DNA of 64,000 bases from Caballeronia sordidicola (GTDB lineage: Bacteria; Pseudomonadota; Gammaproteobacteria; Burkholderiales; Burkholderiaceae). Location: NCBI RefSeq assembly GCF_001544455.2, contig NZ_FCOC02000001.1, forward strand, positions 310,001-374,000, read 5' to 3'. Below the pieces are notes generated by a model. The model was given only the letters and a program-made list of their open reading frames with translations. It was not told where the DNA came from and did not search any database. Below are positions 45,207 to 55,767 of this stretch, in pieces. Every line of letters begins with the position of its first letter. Position 1 is the stretch's first letter. The translations under genes were made by a program, and so were the position numbers.

Positions 45207-45704
45207 ATGGTCGAACTCCATACGAATCACGGCATCATCAAGATCGAACTGAACGCCGAGAAGGCGCCGAAGTCAGTCGAGAATTTCTTGAACTACGTGA
45301 AGAAAGGCCACTACGACAACACCGTGTTCCATCGCGTGATCGACGGCTTCATGATCCAGGGCGGCGGCTTCGAACCGGGCATGAAGCAAAAGCCGACGGA
45401 CGCGCCCATTGACAACGAAGCCAACAATGGCCTGAAAAACGAAGTCGGTTCGGTCGCCATGGCGCGCACCAACGATCCGCATTCGGCGACCGCGCAATTC
45501 TTCATCAACGTGGGCGACAACGAGTTCCTGAACCACTCTGCGCCGACGTCGCAAGGCTGGGGTTACGCGGTGTTCGGCAAGGTCGTGGACGGCATGGACA
45601 TTGTCGACAAGATCCGCAAGGTGAAGACCGGCTCGAAGGGCTTTCATCAGGACGTGCCGGCGGATGACGTCGTAATCGAGAAGGCTGTCGTCGTTGGTGA
45701 ATGA
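45207..45704 (+). CDS. ppiB: Cytoplasmic peptidyl-prolyl cis-trans isomerase, cyclophilin type
   Basis: A 165-residue cyclophilin without signal peptide. Core motifs are [29 protein letters not shown] and [14 protein letters not shown], with the catalytic Arg and the active-site Trp region. AGGAAAGGA precedes the ATG. Its stop overlaps the lpxH start by 4 bases, so both are translated from one message. Confidence 0.96.
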   Translation: MVELHTNHGIIKIELNAEKAPKSVENFLNYVKKGHYDNTVFHRVIDGFMIQGGGFEPGMKQKPTDAPIDNEANNGLKNEVGSVAMARTNDPHSATAQFFINVGDNEFLNHSAPTSQGWGYAVFGKVVDGMDIVDKIRKVKTGSKGFHQDVPADDVVIEKAVVVGE

Positions 45705-46519
45705 CTGACTTGACGCACGGTGTGATCGATTCATTGGAAACAGCGGGCGCGAAAGCTACAGCGCGCCCGCTGTTTTTCATTTCCGATCTCCATTTGAGCG
45801 ACGCCATTCCACATACCGTGGCAGCGTTCGAACATTTCATGGAAGTGACGGCGAACGACGCCGACTCGGTGTTCATCCTCGGCGACCTGTTCGAATTCTG
45901 GGTTGGAGACGACGTGCTGGATCCATCCGTTCCCGGTCCGCGCGCTGCATTTGCAAGGCGCATGACGGCGCTGCTGCACACGTTGTCCGAGCGTGGCATC
46001 GGCTTGTATGTGATGCACGGCAATCGCGATTTCCTGCTCGGCAAGCGCTTCATGCGCGCGGCCGGCGCGATGCCGTTGCCCGATCCGTTCGTGATCACCG
46101 CGTTCGGAACACGCATCGTGATCGCGCATGGCGACGCGCTGTGCACCGACGACCCCGCGTACCAGCGTTTTCGACGCTTCGCGCGAAACCCGGTCGCGCA
46201 GCGGATGTTCCTGAGCTTGCCGCTAAAGCTGCGTTTATCGATTGCGGAGCGCATGCGCTCGACCAGCGAAGATGGACGGATGCGTCCCGCGCAAGCCAAA
46301 TATGACGTGACCCGGGAAGCCGTGGCGCAACTGTTCGCGAACACGGGCACGCACACGATGATTCACGGCCACACGCATCTGCCCGCGCGGCATCGTGAAA
46401 ACGATGGCGTCCGGTGGGTCATACCGGATTGGGAACTCGATCATGGCGAGCCACGCGGCGGTTATTTGCGCGTGGACGCCAACGGAATTCGGGCGCTGCC
46501 GCTGGAAGCAAGCGTCTAA
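45701..46519 (+). CDS. lpxH: UDP-2,3-diacylglucosamine hydrolase (lipid A synthesis)
   Basis: A 272-residue calcineurin-fold hydrolase that releases UMP to make lipid X. Metal ligands lie in FISDLHLSD (Asp29, His31), [32 protein letters not shown] and [10 protein letters not shown]. Its length is slightly above the E. coli enzyme (240), with extra residues before the first motif. The ATG overlaps the ppiB stop. Its stop overlaps the convergent cysE stop by three or four bases. Confidence 0.95.
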   Translation: MTDLTHGVIDSLETAGAKATARPLFFISDLHLSDAIPHTVAAFEHFMEVTANDADSVFILGDLFEFWVGDDVLDPSVPGPRAAFARRMTALLHTLSERGIGLYVMHGNRDFLLGKRFMRAAGAMPLPDPFVITAFGTRIVIAHGDALCTDDPAYQRFRRFARNPVAQRMFLSLPLKLRLSIAERMRSTSEDGRMRPAQAKYDVTREAVAQLFANTGTHTMIHGHTHLPARHRENDGVRWVIPDWELDHGEPRGGYLRVDANGIRALPLEASV

Positions 46520-47301
46520 CGGCGCGCGGCTTCGCCTTTCATGACATCGGACAGCCGCTTCAGGTCGATGAACGCGGCGTTCTCCACGCCACTGATCGCA
46601 TCGATGCGCGTACCCAGCTTTTCCAGCGCCGCAACGATCTCATCCACGCGATGCGTTTGCGTCGATGCATGATCGATCAGGCCGTGGATCGCGAGCGATA
46701 CGGGATCATCGGCGTTCGGCGTAATGCCATAGGCGCAAAAAGCCGGGCGCTCAGGCGCGCAGTCCTTTTGAGCGGGCCTTGCGGCCGCGGGCATGACCAC
46801 GCGCGCGGGATTGCCCACTGCCGTGGCGCCTGCCGGAACGGGTTTCACCACCACCGCGTTCGAACCTATCTTTGCCTGCGCGCCGACCGTGAATGCGCCG
46901 AGCACTTTTGCACCCGCGCCGACGATCACGCCTTGTTCGAGCGTCGGATGCCGCTTGGCCCCGCGCGCGAGCGACGTGCCGCCAAGCGTGACGCCCTGGT
47001 AGATCGTGCAGTCGTCGCCGATCACCGCTGTTTCCCCGATCACGACGCCCATGCCATGATCGATGAACACGCGCCGCCCAAGCGTCGCGCCCGGATGAAT
47101 TTCGATGCCCGTCATGAATCGCGCGAACTGCGAGACGAAGCGTCCGAGCCAGCGCGCGCCCGACATCCACGACGCATGGGCAATCCGGTGCAGGACGATC
47201 GCGTGAAAACCCGGATAACACGTCGCGACTTCCCAACCGCTGCGGGCGGCGGGATCGCGCTCGCGGATGGCGGCAATGTCTTCGCGAAGTCGGTTGAACA
47301 T
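46516..47301 (-). CDS. cysE: Serine O-acetyltransferase (cysteine synthesis)
   Basis: A 261-residue enzyme that acetylates serine for cysteine synthesis. The N-terminal helical region is followed by a left-handed beta-helix of hexapeptide repeats ([25 protein letters not shown] in parts, [23 protein letters not shown]). [11 protein letters not shown] is the active-site loop. I used the ATG at 47301 ([20 protein letters not shown]); 22 upstream codons are not conserved. The C-terminal 60 residues after the beta-helix are longer than in short bacterial SATs. Confidence 0.94.
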   Translation of the reverse strand: MFNRLREDIAAIRERDPAARSGWEVATCYPGFHAIVLHRIAHASWMSGARWLGRFVSQFARFMTGIEIHPGATLGRRVFIDHGMGVVIGETAVIGDDCTIYQGVTLGGTSLARGAKRHPTLEQGVIVGAGAKVLGAFTVGAQAKIGSNAVVVKPVPAGATAVGNPARVVMPAAARPAQKDCAPERPAFCAYGITPNADDPVSLAIHGLIDHASTQTHRVDEIVAALEKLGTRIDAISGVENAAFIDLKRLSDVMKGEAARR

Positions 47302-47461
47302 GGCGGTGGCTCGGTCAGTGATCTGCGGGGGTTTATCGCGAACGTGCGCGGCCGTTCGGCTCAGCACGAATTCGGGAATCGATAGCTTGCTTTTGCAGAT
47401 TGTAGGACGAGCCGCCGGGGCGCGCTTTTATGCCCACGCTGGCAAAGCGGTCAGCAATTCG

Positions 47462-48301
47462 CTACCGCTTGATCCGCAAAAGAATGTGCTTGGCAATTCC
47501 GCGCAGGATATTGACTTCCTCGTGCTCCAGGCCCGAGCGCGAAAAGAGGCGTCTCAACCGCGACATCAGCTTCTTCGGATTGGCTGGATCAAGAAAATCG
47601 AGCGCAACGAGCGCCTGCTCGAGATGCCCGTACATGCCTTCGATCTCGTCGATCGGCGCGCTCGCCGTGGTGCTCGCAGCAGAAGTGGCGCACGTTGCCG
47701 GCGTTGCCGCGGCCCGGTCGAGCAACGCAAGCCGCAACTCATAGGCCAGAACCTGGACCGCCTGCGCCAGATTGAGCGAGCTATACGCCGGGTTGGCCGG
47801 AATATGGGCAAGCGCGCTGCATCGCTCGACATCCGCATTCGATAGCCCCACGCGTTCATTGCCAAATACGAGCGCAATCGCGCCGCCGCCCTCACCCTGC
47901 TCGCACGCTTTCTGCACGGCCGCGCGCGGAGCCATCTGCGGCGGTCCGTATTCCCGCGTGCGGGCCGTGAGCGCGATGGACCAATGAACGCCGCTAAGTG
48001 CATCGGCGAGTGTTTCGACTACTTGCGCCGATGCCAGCACGTCGTCAGCGCCGGAAGCCATTGCGATGGCTTCCGGCTCGCGTGTGACGAACGGGATTTT
48101 CGGCGCGACCACGATCAGCCGTGAAAATCCCATGGTCTTGAGCGCGCGCGCCGCCGCGCCGACATTGCCCGGATGGCTCGGCTCGACAAGCACGAAACGG
48201 GTCGATGCGAATGTATCGACGGGTTGATCGGAAGGTCGGGCCGGGGAAAGGTTCGTGTTCAAGAGGGTAAACGCTTGCAAAAGAGAACGGGAAAACGTCA
48301 T
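47462..48301 (-). CDS. trmJ: tRNA (cytidine/uridine-2'-O-)-methyltransferase TrmJ
   Basis: A 279-residue SPOUT methyltransferase that methylates position 32 of tRNAs. The knot motifs are [23 protein letters not shown] (in two parts), [20 protein letters not shown] and [22 protein letters not shown], all diagnostic of TrmJ/TrmH. The C-terminal region is helical. The ATG at 48301 was chosen; the frame continues to 48391. It lies 160 bases upstream of cysE on the same strand. Confidence 0.93.
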   Translation of the reverse strand: MTFSRSLLQAFTLLNTNLSPARPSDQPVDTFASTRFVLVEPSHPGNVGAAARALKTMGFSRLIVVAPKIPFVTREPEAIAMASGADDVLASAQVVETLADALSGVHWSIALTARTREYGPPQMAPRAAVQKACEQGEGGGAIALVFGNERVGLSNADVERCSALAHIPANPAYSSLNLAQAVQVLAYELRLALLDRAAATPATCATSAASTTASAPIDEIEGMYGHLEQALVALDFLDPANPKKLMSRLRRLFSRSGLEHEEVNILRGIAKHILLRIKR

Positions 48302-48615
48302 GGTATCGCCACAACGCATTTGGGACGACCTCGGATACCGCCGGATGCGGTCACATTTATTCGAAACGCTCCCGACCCGCGCGCTGGCCAACTCGGGTAA
48401 AATACGCCGTTCGCACGCGCTTTTTGCTGCAATTTGCGGGTTTTCAACCAGAATCGCGGTTTGAAAAAGGCACGTGCATCGCTCTTCTTCAATTCGTTGC
48501 CGTCAATACACGTCATGCACGTGTATTTTTGCCCGCCGGTTGGGCATGTTCCGCTCGGGGTTCCGGCTTCACGCGCACTGCGTGGAGCGCAGCCGCCGGG
48601 CAAAGGACTCTATTC
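48302..48615. other. Intergenic region between divergent trmJ and suhB
   Basis: About 310 bases. The open frame of suhB extends upstream, but its 64 extra codons lack family character. GGTAAAATA near 48395 could be a -10 element for suhB, without a good -35. Confidence 0.45.
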
Positions 48616-49416
48616 ATGCATCCAATGCTCAATATTGCTGTCAAGGCCGCCCGCCGCGCCGGACAGATCATCAACCGCGCGTCGCTCGACCTTGACCGGA
48701 TCGAGGTCAGCAAGAAGCAGCACAACGACTTCGTGACGGAAGTCGACAAGGCTTCGGAAGCCGCGATCATCGAGACATTGACGACCGCTTATCCGAAGCA
48801 CTCCATTCTTGCCGAAGAATCGGGCGAAATGGACAAAAACTCCGAGTTCCAGTGGATCATCGATCCGCTCGACGGCACGACCAACTTCATTCACGGCTTC
48901 CAGTACTACTGCGTCTCCATTGCGCTCGTCCACAAGGGCATCATCACGCAGGCAGTCGTCTACGATCCCACCCGCAACGACCTGTTCACCGCCTCGCGCG
49001 GCTCCGGCGCTTACCTGAACGAGCGGCGTATTCGCGTGGGCAAGCTGGATCGTCTCGCCGATGCCCTCGTTGGCACGGGTTTCCCGTTTCGTAATGGTGA
49101 CGGACTCGACGCATACGGTAAGCTCTTCAAGGAGATGACCGAAGCGTGCGCCGGACTGCGACGCCCGGGTGCGGCCGCGCTGGATCTGGCAAACGTGGCG
49201 GCGGGCCGCCTCGACGCATTCTTCGAACAAGGTATCAGCGCATGGGACGTGGCCGCAGGCAGCTTGCTGATCACCGAAGCTGGCGGACTGGTCGGCAACT
49301 ACACGGGCGAGTCGGACTTCCTGCACAAGAGCGAGATCGTCGCGGCAAACCCGAAGGTCTATGCGCAAATGATCAAGATCCTTGATCCGTTCACCACCAC
49401 GCGAACCAACGTGTAA
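48616..49416 (+). CDS. suhB: Inositol-1-monophosphatase family protein SuhB
   Basis: A 266-residue Mg-dependent phosphatase; in enterobacteria SuhB also joins the rRNA antitermination complex. Metal site motifs are AEESG (66-70), [10 protein letters not shown] (82-91) and the C-terminal [15 protein letters not shown]. The start [17 protein letters not shown] matches the family. It is divergent from trmJ, a common pairing in beta- and gammaproteobacteria. Confidence 0.95.
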   Translation: MHPMLNIAVKAARRAGQIINRASLDLDRIEVSKKQHNDFVTEVDKASEAAIIETLTTAYPKHSILAEESGEMDKNSEFQWIIDPLDGTTNFIHGFQYYCVSIALVHKGIITQAVVYDPTRNDLFTASRGSGAYLNERRIRVGKLDRLADALVGTGFPFRNGDGLDAYGKLFKEMTEACAGLRRPGAAALDLANVAAGRLDAFFEQGISAWDVAAGSLLITEAGGLVGNYTGESDFLHKSEIVAANPKVYAQMIKILDPFTTTRTNV

Positions 49417-49427
49417 CGGTTGAGAAA

Positions 49428-49455
49428 CAAAGGCGGCTGCGGCCGCCTTTCTCGT
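49428..49455 (+). terminator. Intrinsic terminator of suhB
   Basis: Arms AAAGGCGGC / GCCGCCTTT with a short loop, followed by CTCG. The hairpin is strong but the T-run is short. It lies 12 bases after the suhB stop. Confidence 0.7.
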
Positions 49456-49603
49456 TAGCGCAGGGAATTCTGTCGGCGTACAGGCAATGAGGTTTGCTCC
49501 CCGGTTCGCCGACGTTCCTGCGCGCGGCGGCCGGCTCCGCTAAAGTGTCCCGTTCGGCCGCTCGCGGCACTCCCTCCTCTTTTGCTGCCGCCCTGCCCGC
49601 CAC

Positions 49604-50902
49604 ATGAAAAAAGGCTTTTATACGATCATAGCCGCGCAGTTCGTGTCGTCGCTTGCCGACAACGCGCTGCTCATTGCCGCCATCGCAATGCTTTCGGTGA
49701 TGCATTCCGCGTCATGGGTCACGCCGCTGCTGCAAATTTTCTTCACGATATCGTATGTACTGCTCGCGCCGTTCGTGGGCGCGTTCGCCGACTCCATGCA
49801 AAAGCGCCACGTCATGTTCATCTCGAACGCGCTGAAGGCTGGAGGCTGCGCGCTGATGATCCTCGGCGTGCATCCGATGATCGCGTACGGGGTCGTCGGT
49901 CTCGGTGCGGCCGCCTATTCACCCGCCAAATACGGCATCCTCACCGAACTTCTGCCGCCCGAGAAGCTTATCCCGGCCAACGCGTGGCTGGAATCGGCGA
50001 CTGTGGGTTCGACCATTCTCGGGACGGTGATCGGCGGGGCGCTGGTCAGCCAGTATGTCGGGCATATCGTCAGCGCGGCGCATCTCGTGCTGATCCGCTC
50101 GGCCGCCGACGCCGCCATGTTCGCGGTCATGGTGGTGTATGCGCTCGCCGCCGTGATCAATATCGGCATTCCCGATACCGGCGCGCGGTATCGGAACCGG
50201 CTGAAGGAGCCATCGAAACTCGTCGGCGATTTCACGCATGCGTTCAAGGTCTTGTGGGGCGACAAGCTCGCGCAGATTGCGTTGTGGGTGACCACGTTGC
50301 TCTGGGGCGCCGCCGTGACGCTGCAACTGCTCGTCCTCAAATGGGCTGACGCGAACCTGGGCCTGTCATTATCGAAAGCGGCCGTGCTGCAAGGCGTGAC
50401 GGGCCTGGGCATTGCGATCGGCGCGGGCGCGGCGGCGGCGTGGGTGCCGTTGCGCAGTTCGCTCAAGGTGCTGCCGGTGGGACTGGTGACCGGCGCAGTC
50501 GCCATCTGCATGGCGTTCTACAACAAGGACCTGTTCCCGGCCGGTTCCGGTGTACACATTGGGCCGCTGTTCGCGCCGCTCTATATCCTTGGTGCATACC
50601 CGCTGATGATCCTGCTTGGCGCGTTGTCGGGCTTTTTTATCGTACCAATGAATGCGATCCTGCAGCATCGTGGCGCGACGCTTTTGTCCGCGGGAGCGTC
50701 GATCGCCGTGCAGAACTTCAACCAGAACCTTGCGGTTTTATCGATGCTCGGCGCTTACGCACTCTTGCTCACGACACGATTACCAGTGGAATGGATCATC
50801 GTGGTCTTCGGCGTCTTTATTTGCCTGATGATGGGACTGGCAATGCGGCGGCACGCTCGCAACGAGCGCACAGTGGACCTTGGCTCACTGGTCGAAGAGT
50901 GA
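49604..50902 (+). CDS. lplT: Lysophospholipid transporter LplT (MFS)
   Basis: A 432-residue major facilitator protein with about 12 membrane spans. MKKGFYTIIAAQFVSSLADNALLI is the typical LplT N-terminus (quoted here in two parts: MKKGFYTIIAAQ and FVSSLADNALLI). KYGILTELLPPEKLIPANAW is a conserved loop. It flips lysophospholipids inward for reacylation. In many bacteria it is fused to or next to an acyltransferase (Aas); none is adjacent here. Confidence 0.93.
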   Translation: MKKGFYTIIAAQFVSSLADNALLIAAIAMLSVMHSASWVTPLLQIFFTISYVLLAPFVGAFADSMQKRHVMFISNALKAGGCALMILGVHPMIAYGVVGLGAAAYSPAKYGILTELLPPEKLIPANAWLESATVGSTILGTVIGGALVSQYVGHIVSAAHLVLIRSAADAAMFAVMVVYALAAVINIGIPDTGARYRNRLKEPSKLVGDFTHAFKVLWGDKLAQIALWVTTLLWGAAVTLQLLVLKWADANLGLSLSKAAVLQGVTGLGIAIGAGAAAAWVPLRSSLKVLPVGLVTGAVAICMAFYNKDLFPAGSGVHIGPLFAPLYILGAYPLMILLGALSGFFIVPMNAILQHRGATLLSAGASIAVQNFNQNLAVLSMLGAYALLLTTRLPVEWIIVVFGVFICLMMGLAMRRHARNERTVDLGSLVEE

Positions 50903-51016
50903 TAAAACGCAAGGTGCGGGAACGATATGTGCTGAATGCTCTGTTCGATTGCCTAAAAGCCGCGCAGCGGGATGCGCGGACCGAAACAAACCAGGGATAC
51001 GTCAAAGGAGCTGCAA

Positions 51017-51385
51017 ATGGGTCTGTTTACACGTTCTACACTCGATAGCAACATCAATGACGCCGCCAAAGTCGGCCGACGTGCTGTGCGTGGCGCAAGC
51101 GACGTGGTCGATTCGGCCAGCACGCAGCTGCGTGGATTGCTCGACGAGCTCGACAGTTCGATCCGCGATGCGAAAGACGTCAATGTGGACCAGTTGCGCA
51201 AGGATTTGCAGGCGAAGCTGAAGGCGGCACGGTCGCAGTTCGACGGCTCGTCCTCGGCGATTGCGGAGCGTCTGAACGACGCCGCCGGTTACGCCGACGA
51301 GTTCGTCCATGAAAAGCCGTGGCATACGCTGGGCGCGGTCGCGGGTCTGGCGCTGCTGGTCGGTTTCCTGGCGGGACGTTCGTAA
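51017..51385 (+). CDS. DUF883 (ElaB/YqjD-like) membrane-anchored protein
   Basis: A 122-residue protein. A long amphipathic helical region (about 20-95) is followed by one C-terminal membrane span (HTLGAVAGLALLVGFLAG), the hallmark of ElaB/YqjD proteins. Their E. coli relatives sit in the inner membrane and associate with ribosomes in stationary phase. AAAGGAG precedes the ATG at 51017. A terminator follows, so it is a single gene or the end of the lplT transcript. Confidence 0.88.
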   Translation: MGLFTRSTLDSNINDAAKVGRRAVRGASDVVDSASTQLRGLLDELDSSIRDAKDVNVDQLRKDLQAKLKAARSQFDGSSSAIAERLNDAAGYADEFVHEKPWHTLGAVAGLALLVGFLAGRS

Positions 51386-51404
51386 AAGCAGAGGCCAAAT
51401 CGAG

Positions 51405-51434
51405 GAAAAAACGCCGGCTTGCCGGCGTTTTTGC
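51405..51434 (+). terminator. Intrinsic terminator after the DUF883 gene
   Basis: Arms AACGCCGG / CCGGCGTT with a four-base loop, followed by TTTTG. The complementary strand carries a run of six T as well. Confidence 0.88.
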
Positions 51435-51594
51435 GTAAACGCGATGAGAACGTCTTGACGCGACGGCAGATCTGGCCAGCGAACGCTCGTGACGAGCGAA
51501 CGAATGTCTTCGTTAGCCACCTGGTCAGGGGTTCGTCCCGCCCCCGACGCGGTACACTCGTGCCCTTGGACATTCGCAAAATCACGCAATCACG

Positions 51595-54324
51595 ATGGGC
51601 ACTCAAACCTCCGTTTCCTCCTCGGCACACGACTCGCATCGCATCGGCCCCGACTCCGCTGCGACGGTCGACCTGTCGCATCACACGCCAATGATGCAAC
51701 AGTACTTGCGCATAAAAGCGGAGCATCCGGGTACGCTCGTGTTCTATCGCATGGGCGACTTCTACGAGCTGTTTTTCGACGACGCCGTAAAAGCCTCACG
51801 CCTGCTGGACCTGACCCTGACCCAGCGCGGTGCATCCGGCGGCAACCCGATCAGGATGGCCGGCATCCCGCATCACTCGTGCGAGCAGTATCTGGCGAAA
51901 CTCGTGAAGCTGGGTGAATCGGTCGCCATTTGCGAGCAGATCGGCGATCCGGCGACATCGAAGGGACCGGTCGAGCGCAAGGTCGTGCGCGTGGTAACGC
52001 CCGGCACGCTGACGGACGCCGCCCTCCTTTCCGACAAGAACGACGTCTTCCTGCTGGCGCTGTGTCCCACGCACAACCGTCGTGGTGTAGTGACGAGCGT
52101 CGGGCTCGCGTGGCTTAATCTTGCGAGCGGTGCGTTGCGTCTTGCCGAAGTCGCACCGGACCAGTTGAGCGCCGCGCTCGAACGCATCCGGCCAGCCGAG
52201 ACGCTGATGGCCGATTCCTTTTCGGAAGCGAACGCGCCGTTCCAGGTACCGAACATTGGCGCGACCACGCGCGTGCCCGCGTGGCATTTCGATATCAATT
52301 CCGGTATCCAGCGCCTGTGCGAGCAACTCGATGTCGCGGGTCTCGACGGTTTCGGCGCCCATTCACTGACGTGTGCATGCGGGGCAGCCGGCGCGTTGCT
52401 GTTATACGCCGCCGCGACACAAGGTCAGCAACTGCGGCACGTCCGTAGCCTGAAGGTCGAGTACGAGTCAGAGTACATCGGACTGGACCCCGCCACGCGA
52501 CGCAATCTCGAATTGACCGAGACGCTGCGCGGCACGGAATCGCCGACGCTGTGTTCTCTGCTCGATACCTGCTGCACGACCATGGGCAGCCGTTTGCTGC
52601 GTCACTGGCTGCATCATCCGCCGCGCGATTCGGCCATCGCACAGGCACGGCAGCGTGCAATCGGCGCATTGCTCGACGCACCTCCCAACGCGAGCCTCGA
52701 CGGACTGCGCGCGGCGCTGCGCCAGATTTCGGATATCGAACGAATCACGGGCAGGCTTGCGCTGCTGTCGGCGCGGCCGCGTGATCTCTCGAGCCTGCGC
52801 GATACGTTTGCGGCCCTGCCGCAACTGCGCGAACGGCTTGCTCCGGTCAAGATTCATGCAGAACGGCTTGATCATATCGATACCTCGCTCGAGCCGCCGC
52901 CGGAATGTCTCGAACTGCTGACTCGCGCAATCGCCCGCGAACCCGCCGTTTTGATTCGCGACGGCGGCGTGATCGCACGCGGTTATGACGCTGACCTCGA
53001 CGAATTGCGCGACATTTCGGAGAACTGCGACCAGTTCCTGATCGACCTGGAAACGCGTGAGCGCGCACGTACGGGCATTGCGAACCTGCGCGTCGAATAC
53101 AACAAGGTGCATGGCTTCTACATTGAAGTCACGCGCGGCCAGACGGACAAGGTCCCGGACGATTACCGGCGCCGCCAGACGCTCAAGAACGCCGAGCGTT
53201 ACATCACGCCAGAACTGAAGACTTTCGAGGACAAGGCGCTGTCCGCGCAAGACCGTGCGCTTGCCCGGGAGCGCATGCTTTACGACGCGCTGCTGCAAAC
53301 GCTGCTGCCGCATATCGGCGATTGCCAGCGCGTGGCCGCGGCGCTCGCTGAACTGGACCTGCTGAGCGCATTCGCCGAACGCGCGCTTGCGCTCGACTGG
53401 GTCGCACCAGACTTTGCAAACGACTCCGGAATCGATATTGAACAGGGCCGTCATCCGGTCGTCGAAGCGCAGGTCGAGCAGTTCATCGCCAACGATTGTT
53501 GCCTGCACACCGAGCGCAAGCTGTTGCTGATCACCGGCCCGAACATGGGCGGTAAATCGACGTTCATGCGCCAGACGGCGTTGATCGCGCTGCTCGCTTA
53601 TGTCGGCAGTTATGTGCCGGCGAAACGTGCGAGCTTTGGTCCCGTCGACCGGATCTTTACGCGCATTGGCGCGGCCGACGACCTCGCGGGCGGACGTTCG
53701 ACCTTCATGGTCGAGATGACCGAAGCCGCGGCCATTCTCAACGACGCAACACCCTCGAGTCTCGTGCTGATGGACGAGATTGGCCGCGGCACGTCCACCT
53801 TCGACGGCCTCGCGCTCGCCTGGGCAATTGCGCGGCATCTTCTCTCGCACAACGGTTGCCACACGTTGTTCGCCACGCATTACTTTGAGTTGACACAGTT
53901 GCCAGCCGAGTTTGCGCATGCCGCGAACGTGCATCTCTCGGCGGTCGAGCACGATCACGGCATTGTGTTCTTGCACGCGGTCAACGAGGGGCCGGCGAAC
54001 CAGAGTTACGGCTTGCAAGTGGCGCAACTCGCCGGCGTCCCGCCAGCGGTGATCAAGGCTGCCAGAAAGCATCTGGCGCATCTGGAGCAGCAGTCCATTG
54101 GACAGGCTTCGCCGCAATTCGACTTGTTCGCACCGCCGCCTTTGGATCTCGCCAGCCACGCCGATCTCACTGAGGCCGAGGCGTGCGATGAGCCAGCGGC
54201 GCTTCATCCGGCGCTCGACCGGCTCCGCGCAATCGATCCTAACGACGTGCGCCCGCGCGACGCACTCGATCTGCTGTACGAACTACATGAGCTGGCGTCG
54301 CACGCTCCGGATGCATCTCGATAA
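51595..54324 (+). CDS. mutS: DNA mismatch repair protein MutS
   Basis: A 909-residue mismatch-recognition ATPase. The mismatch-wedge motif is GDFYELF with Phe56 and Glu58. The connector, core and clamp domains fill the middle. Walker A GPNMGGKS is at 648-655, followed by [18 protein letters not shown] and FATHYFELT, with the HTH end. It is longer than E. coli MutS (853), with about 30 extra residues at the N-terminus and extra C-terminal residues. A secreted calcineurin-like gene starts 37 bases downstream. Confidence 0.97.
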   Translation: MGTQTSVSSSAHDSHRIGPDSAATVDLSHHTPMMQQYLRIKAEHPGTLVFYRMGDFYELFFDDAVKASRLLDLTLTQRGASGGNPIRMAGIPHHSCEQYLAKLVKLGESVAICEQIGDPATSKGPVERKVVRVVTPGTLTDAALLSDKNDVFLLALCPTHNRRGVVTSVGLAWLNLASGALRLAEVAPDQLSAALERIRPAETLMADSFSEANAPFQVPNIGATTRVPAWHFDINSGIQRLCEQLDVAGLDGFGAHSLTCACGAAGALLLYAAATQGQQLRHVRSLKVEYESEYIGLDPATRRNLELTETLRGTESPTLCSLLDTCCTTMGSRLLRHWLHHPPRDSAIAQARQRAIGALLDAPPNASLDGLRAALRQISDIERITGRLALLSARPRDLSSLRDTFAALPQLRERLAPVKIHAERLDHIDTSLEPPPECLELLTRAIAREPAVLIRDGGVIARGYDADLDELRDISENCDQFLIDLETRERARTGIANLRVEYNKVHGFYIEVTRGQTDKVPDDYRRRQTLKNAERYITPELKTFEDKALSAQDRALARERMLYDALLQTLLPHIGDCQRVAAALAELDLLSAFAERALALDWVAPDFANDSGIDIEQGRHPVVEAQVEQFIANDCCLHTERKLLLITGPNMGGKSTFMRQTALIALLAYVGSYVPAKRASFGPVDRIFTRIGAADDLAGGRSTFMVEMTEAAAILNDATPSSLVLMDEIGRGTSTFDGLALAWAIARHLLSHNGCHTLFATHYFELTQLPAEFAHAANVHLSAVEHDHGIVFLHAVNEGPANQSYGLQVAQLAGVPPAVIKAARKHLAHLEQQSIGQASPQFDLFAPPPLDLASHADLTEAEACDEPAALHPALDRLRAIDPNDVRPRDALDLLYELHELASHAPDASR

Positions 54325-54361
54325 CTGCGGGGTTCGCGCTCAGTGGCTTCGCACGCGGCAT

Positions 54362-55702
54362 ATGTCGCGTACGTTCATCGCCGCTCGTGTGGTCGTTTGC
54401 ATCGCTGCTATCGGGGCAGCTGTGGCATCGCAGTCCGCGCATGCCGAAGCCCAGCCCATGAGCTTCGCGATTGCCTCGAACGTGCTCGACAAACCGGGCG
54501 GCGAAACCGCGCTGCAACAGATGCTCGATGCGATCGGACGCGAGCGAAATACATCGTTCGTGGTCTACGACGGCAATCTCAAGAGCGAAGCGGAGCCCTG
54601 CCGGGACGCCTTGTACAACGCGCGCCAACAAGTCTTCGATAGCTCGCGCAAACCCGTCATCCTGCTGCCTGGCGGCAACGACTGGGCATCGTGCAATCTG
54701 CCCCGGGCAGGCAGTTACGATCCGGTCGAACGGCTCGACTTTATCCGCCAGTTGTTCTTTGGCGATTCGAATTCCCTCGGCCAGACGCCCATGAGCGTGA
54801 TCCGCGAAAGTGACGTCGCACGCTTTCGCCCCTTCCGGGAAAATGTCCGATGGCAGGCGAACGGGATTGCGTTCATAGGCTTGAACGCGCCCTCACCGAA
54901 CAATCATTATTTGACTGCCGGCGGACGCAACGGCGAGTTCGAGGATCGCTCGGTCGCCAATGCTTTCTGGATCGAACACGCAGTTGAAAACGCGCGTCGC
55001 GCCGACATGCACGCAGTCGTGGTGATCCTTCAAGGCGACCCGGATTTCGCACGATACGAACGGCGCGATCGTTTCGCGTGGTTGCGCTTTTCCCGGGGCG
55101 ACACCACACGCGATGGTTTTCTCGAACTCAAGCGCAGCCTGGTAAAAGCCGCCGAGTCGTTTCGTGGTCCGATGATCGTGATTCACGGCTCCGACACGCC
55201 TCTTCCCAAAGGCTTTCGTATCGATCAGCCCTTGCGCAATGACAAGGGCGCCGTGATAACGAATCTGACACGTATAGCAATCGGGTTGAAAAACCCGCAC
55301 TCGCAATGGCTTGAGGTAGAGTCCGATCTGAATTGGCGACCACCCTTTCGCGTTCGTGTGCGCGACGTGATCTTCCGGCCGAATACGCAGGCTCCGGCAA
55401 CCGTCCAGGGTGCAAGCCAGGCGTCGACTCCGGCTGTGTCGTCTTTTCCAGCCGTAGAGGACGGTGCGCCGGGACCATCATCGTTTTTTCAGCAAATGCA
55501 ACCTGTCCAGCCTGCGCAACCCCTGCAGCAACATCCGTCAGTTGCACCGAACAATGACAACCCGGCGTCCAACGCCGCACCTCAGGTTCCGCCCCTGCTG
55601 ACTCCCGCTACTCCAGCGCCGGCTTTGCCTCCAATCCTGAGCGTGCCTTCGAATGCGGCGACGCCAGCAAGCAGCACATCCAATCCAGGCGGCGCGCAAT
55701 GA
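54362..55702 (+). CDS. Secreted calcineurin-like metallophosphoesterase-type protein with Pro/Gln-rich tail
   Basis: A 446-residue exported protein (signal peptide ending near SAHAEA). The middle part looks like a metallophosphoesterase fold from IASNVLD and FVVYDGNLKSE to LLPGGNDWASC, IAFIGLNAPSPNNHYL, VVVILQGDPDF and IVIHGSDTPL. However, the canonical DxH and GDxxD first metal motifs are altered (YDGNLKSE), so activity is uncertain. The last 110 residues are Pro/Gln/Ala-rich and disordered. The frame is open upstream into mutS; the ATG at 54362 fits the signal peptide. It is probably cotranscribed with mutS. Confidence 0.82.
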   Translation: MSRTFIAARVVVCIAAIGAAVASQSAHAEAQPMSFAIASNVLDKPGGETALQQMLDAIGRERNTSFVVYDGNLKSEAEPCRDALYNARQQVFDSSRKPVILLPGGNDWASCNLPRAGSYDPVERLDFIRQLFFGDSNSLGQTPMSVIRESDVARFRPFRENVRWQANGIAFIGLNAPSPNNHYLTAGGRNGEFEDRSVANAFWIEHAVENARRADMHAVVVILQGDPDFARYERRDRFAWLRFSRGDTTRDGFLELKRSLVKAAESFRGPMIVIHGSDTPLPKGFRIDQPLRNDKGAVITNLTRIAIGLKNPHSQWLEVESDLNWRPPFRVRVRDVIFRPNTQAPATVQGASQASTPAVSSFPAVEDGAPGPSSFFQQMQPVQPAQPLQQHPSVAPNNDNPASNAAPQVPPLLTPATPAPALPPILSVPSNAATPASSTSNPGGAQ

Positions 55703-55705
55703 AAC

Positions 55706-55737
55706 AAAGGCGCAGCAACATGCCTGCGCCTTGTTCT
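55706..55737. terminator. Hairpin between convergent genes
   Basis: Arms AAGGCGCAG / CTGCGCCTT with an eight-base loop, followed by GTTCTATT on the + strand. It lies immediately after the phosphoesterase stop and before the slyD stop, so it could serve both. Confidence 0.6.
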
Positions 55738-55767
55738 ATTCCGCACTTTACCGACGAGACCAGCGCC

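Noticed and set aside
52468..54207. 579-codon open frame on the minus strand
   Set aside because: Antisense to mutS; composition typical of a shadow frame.
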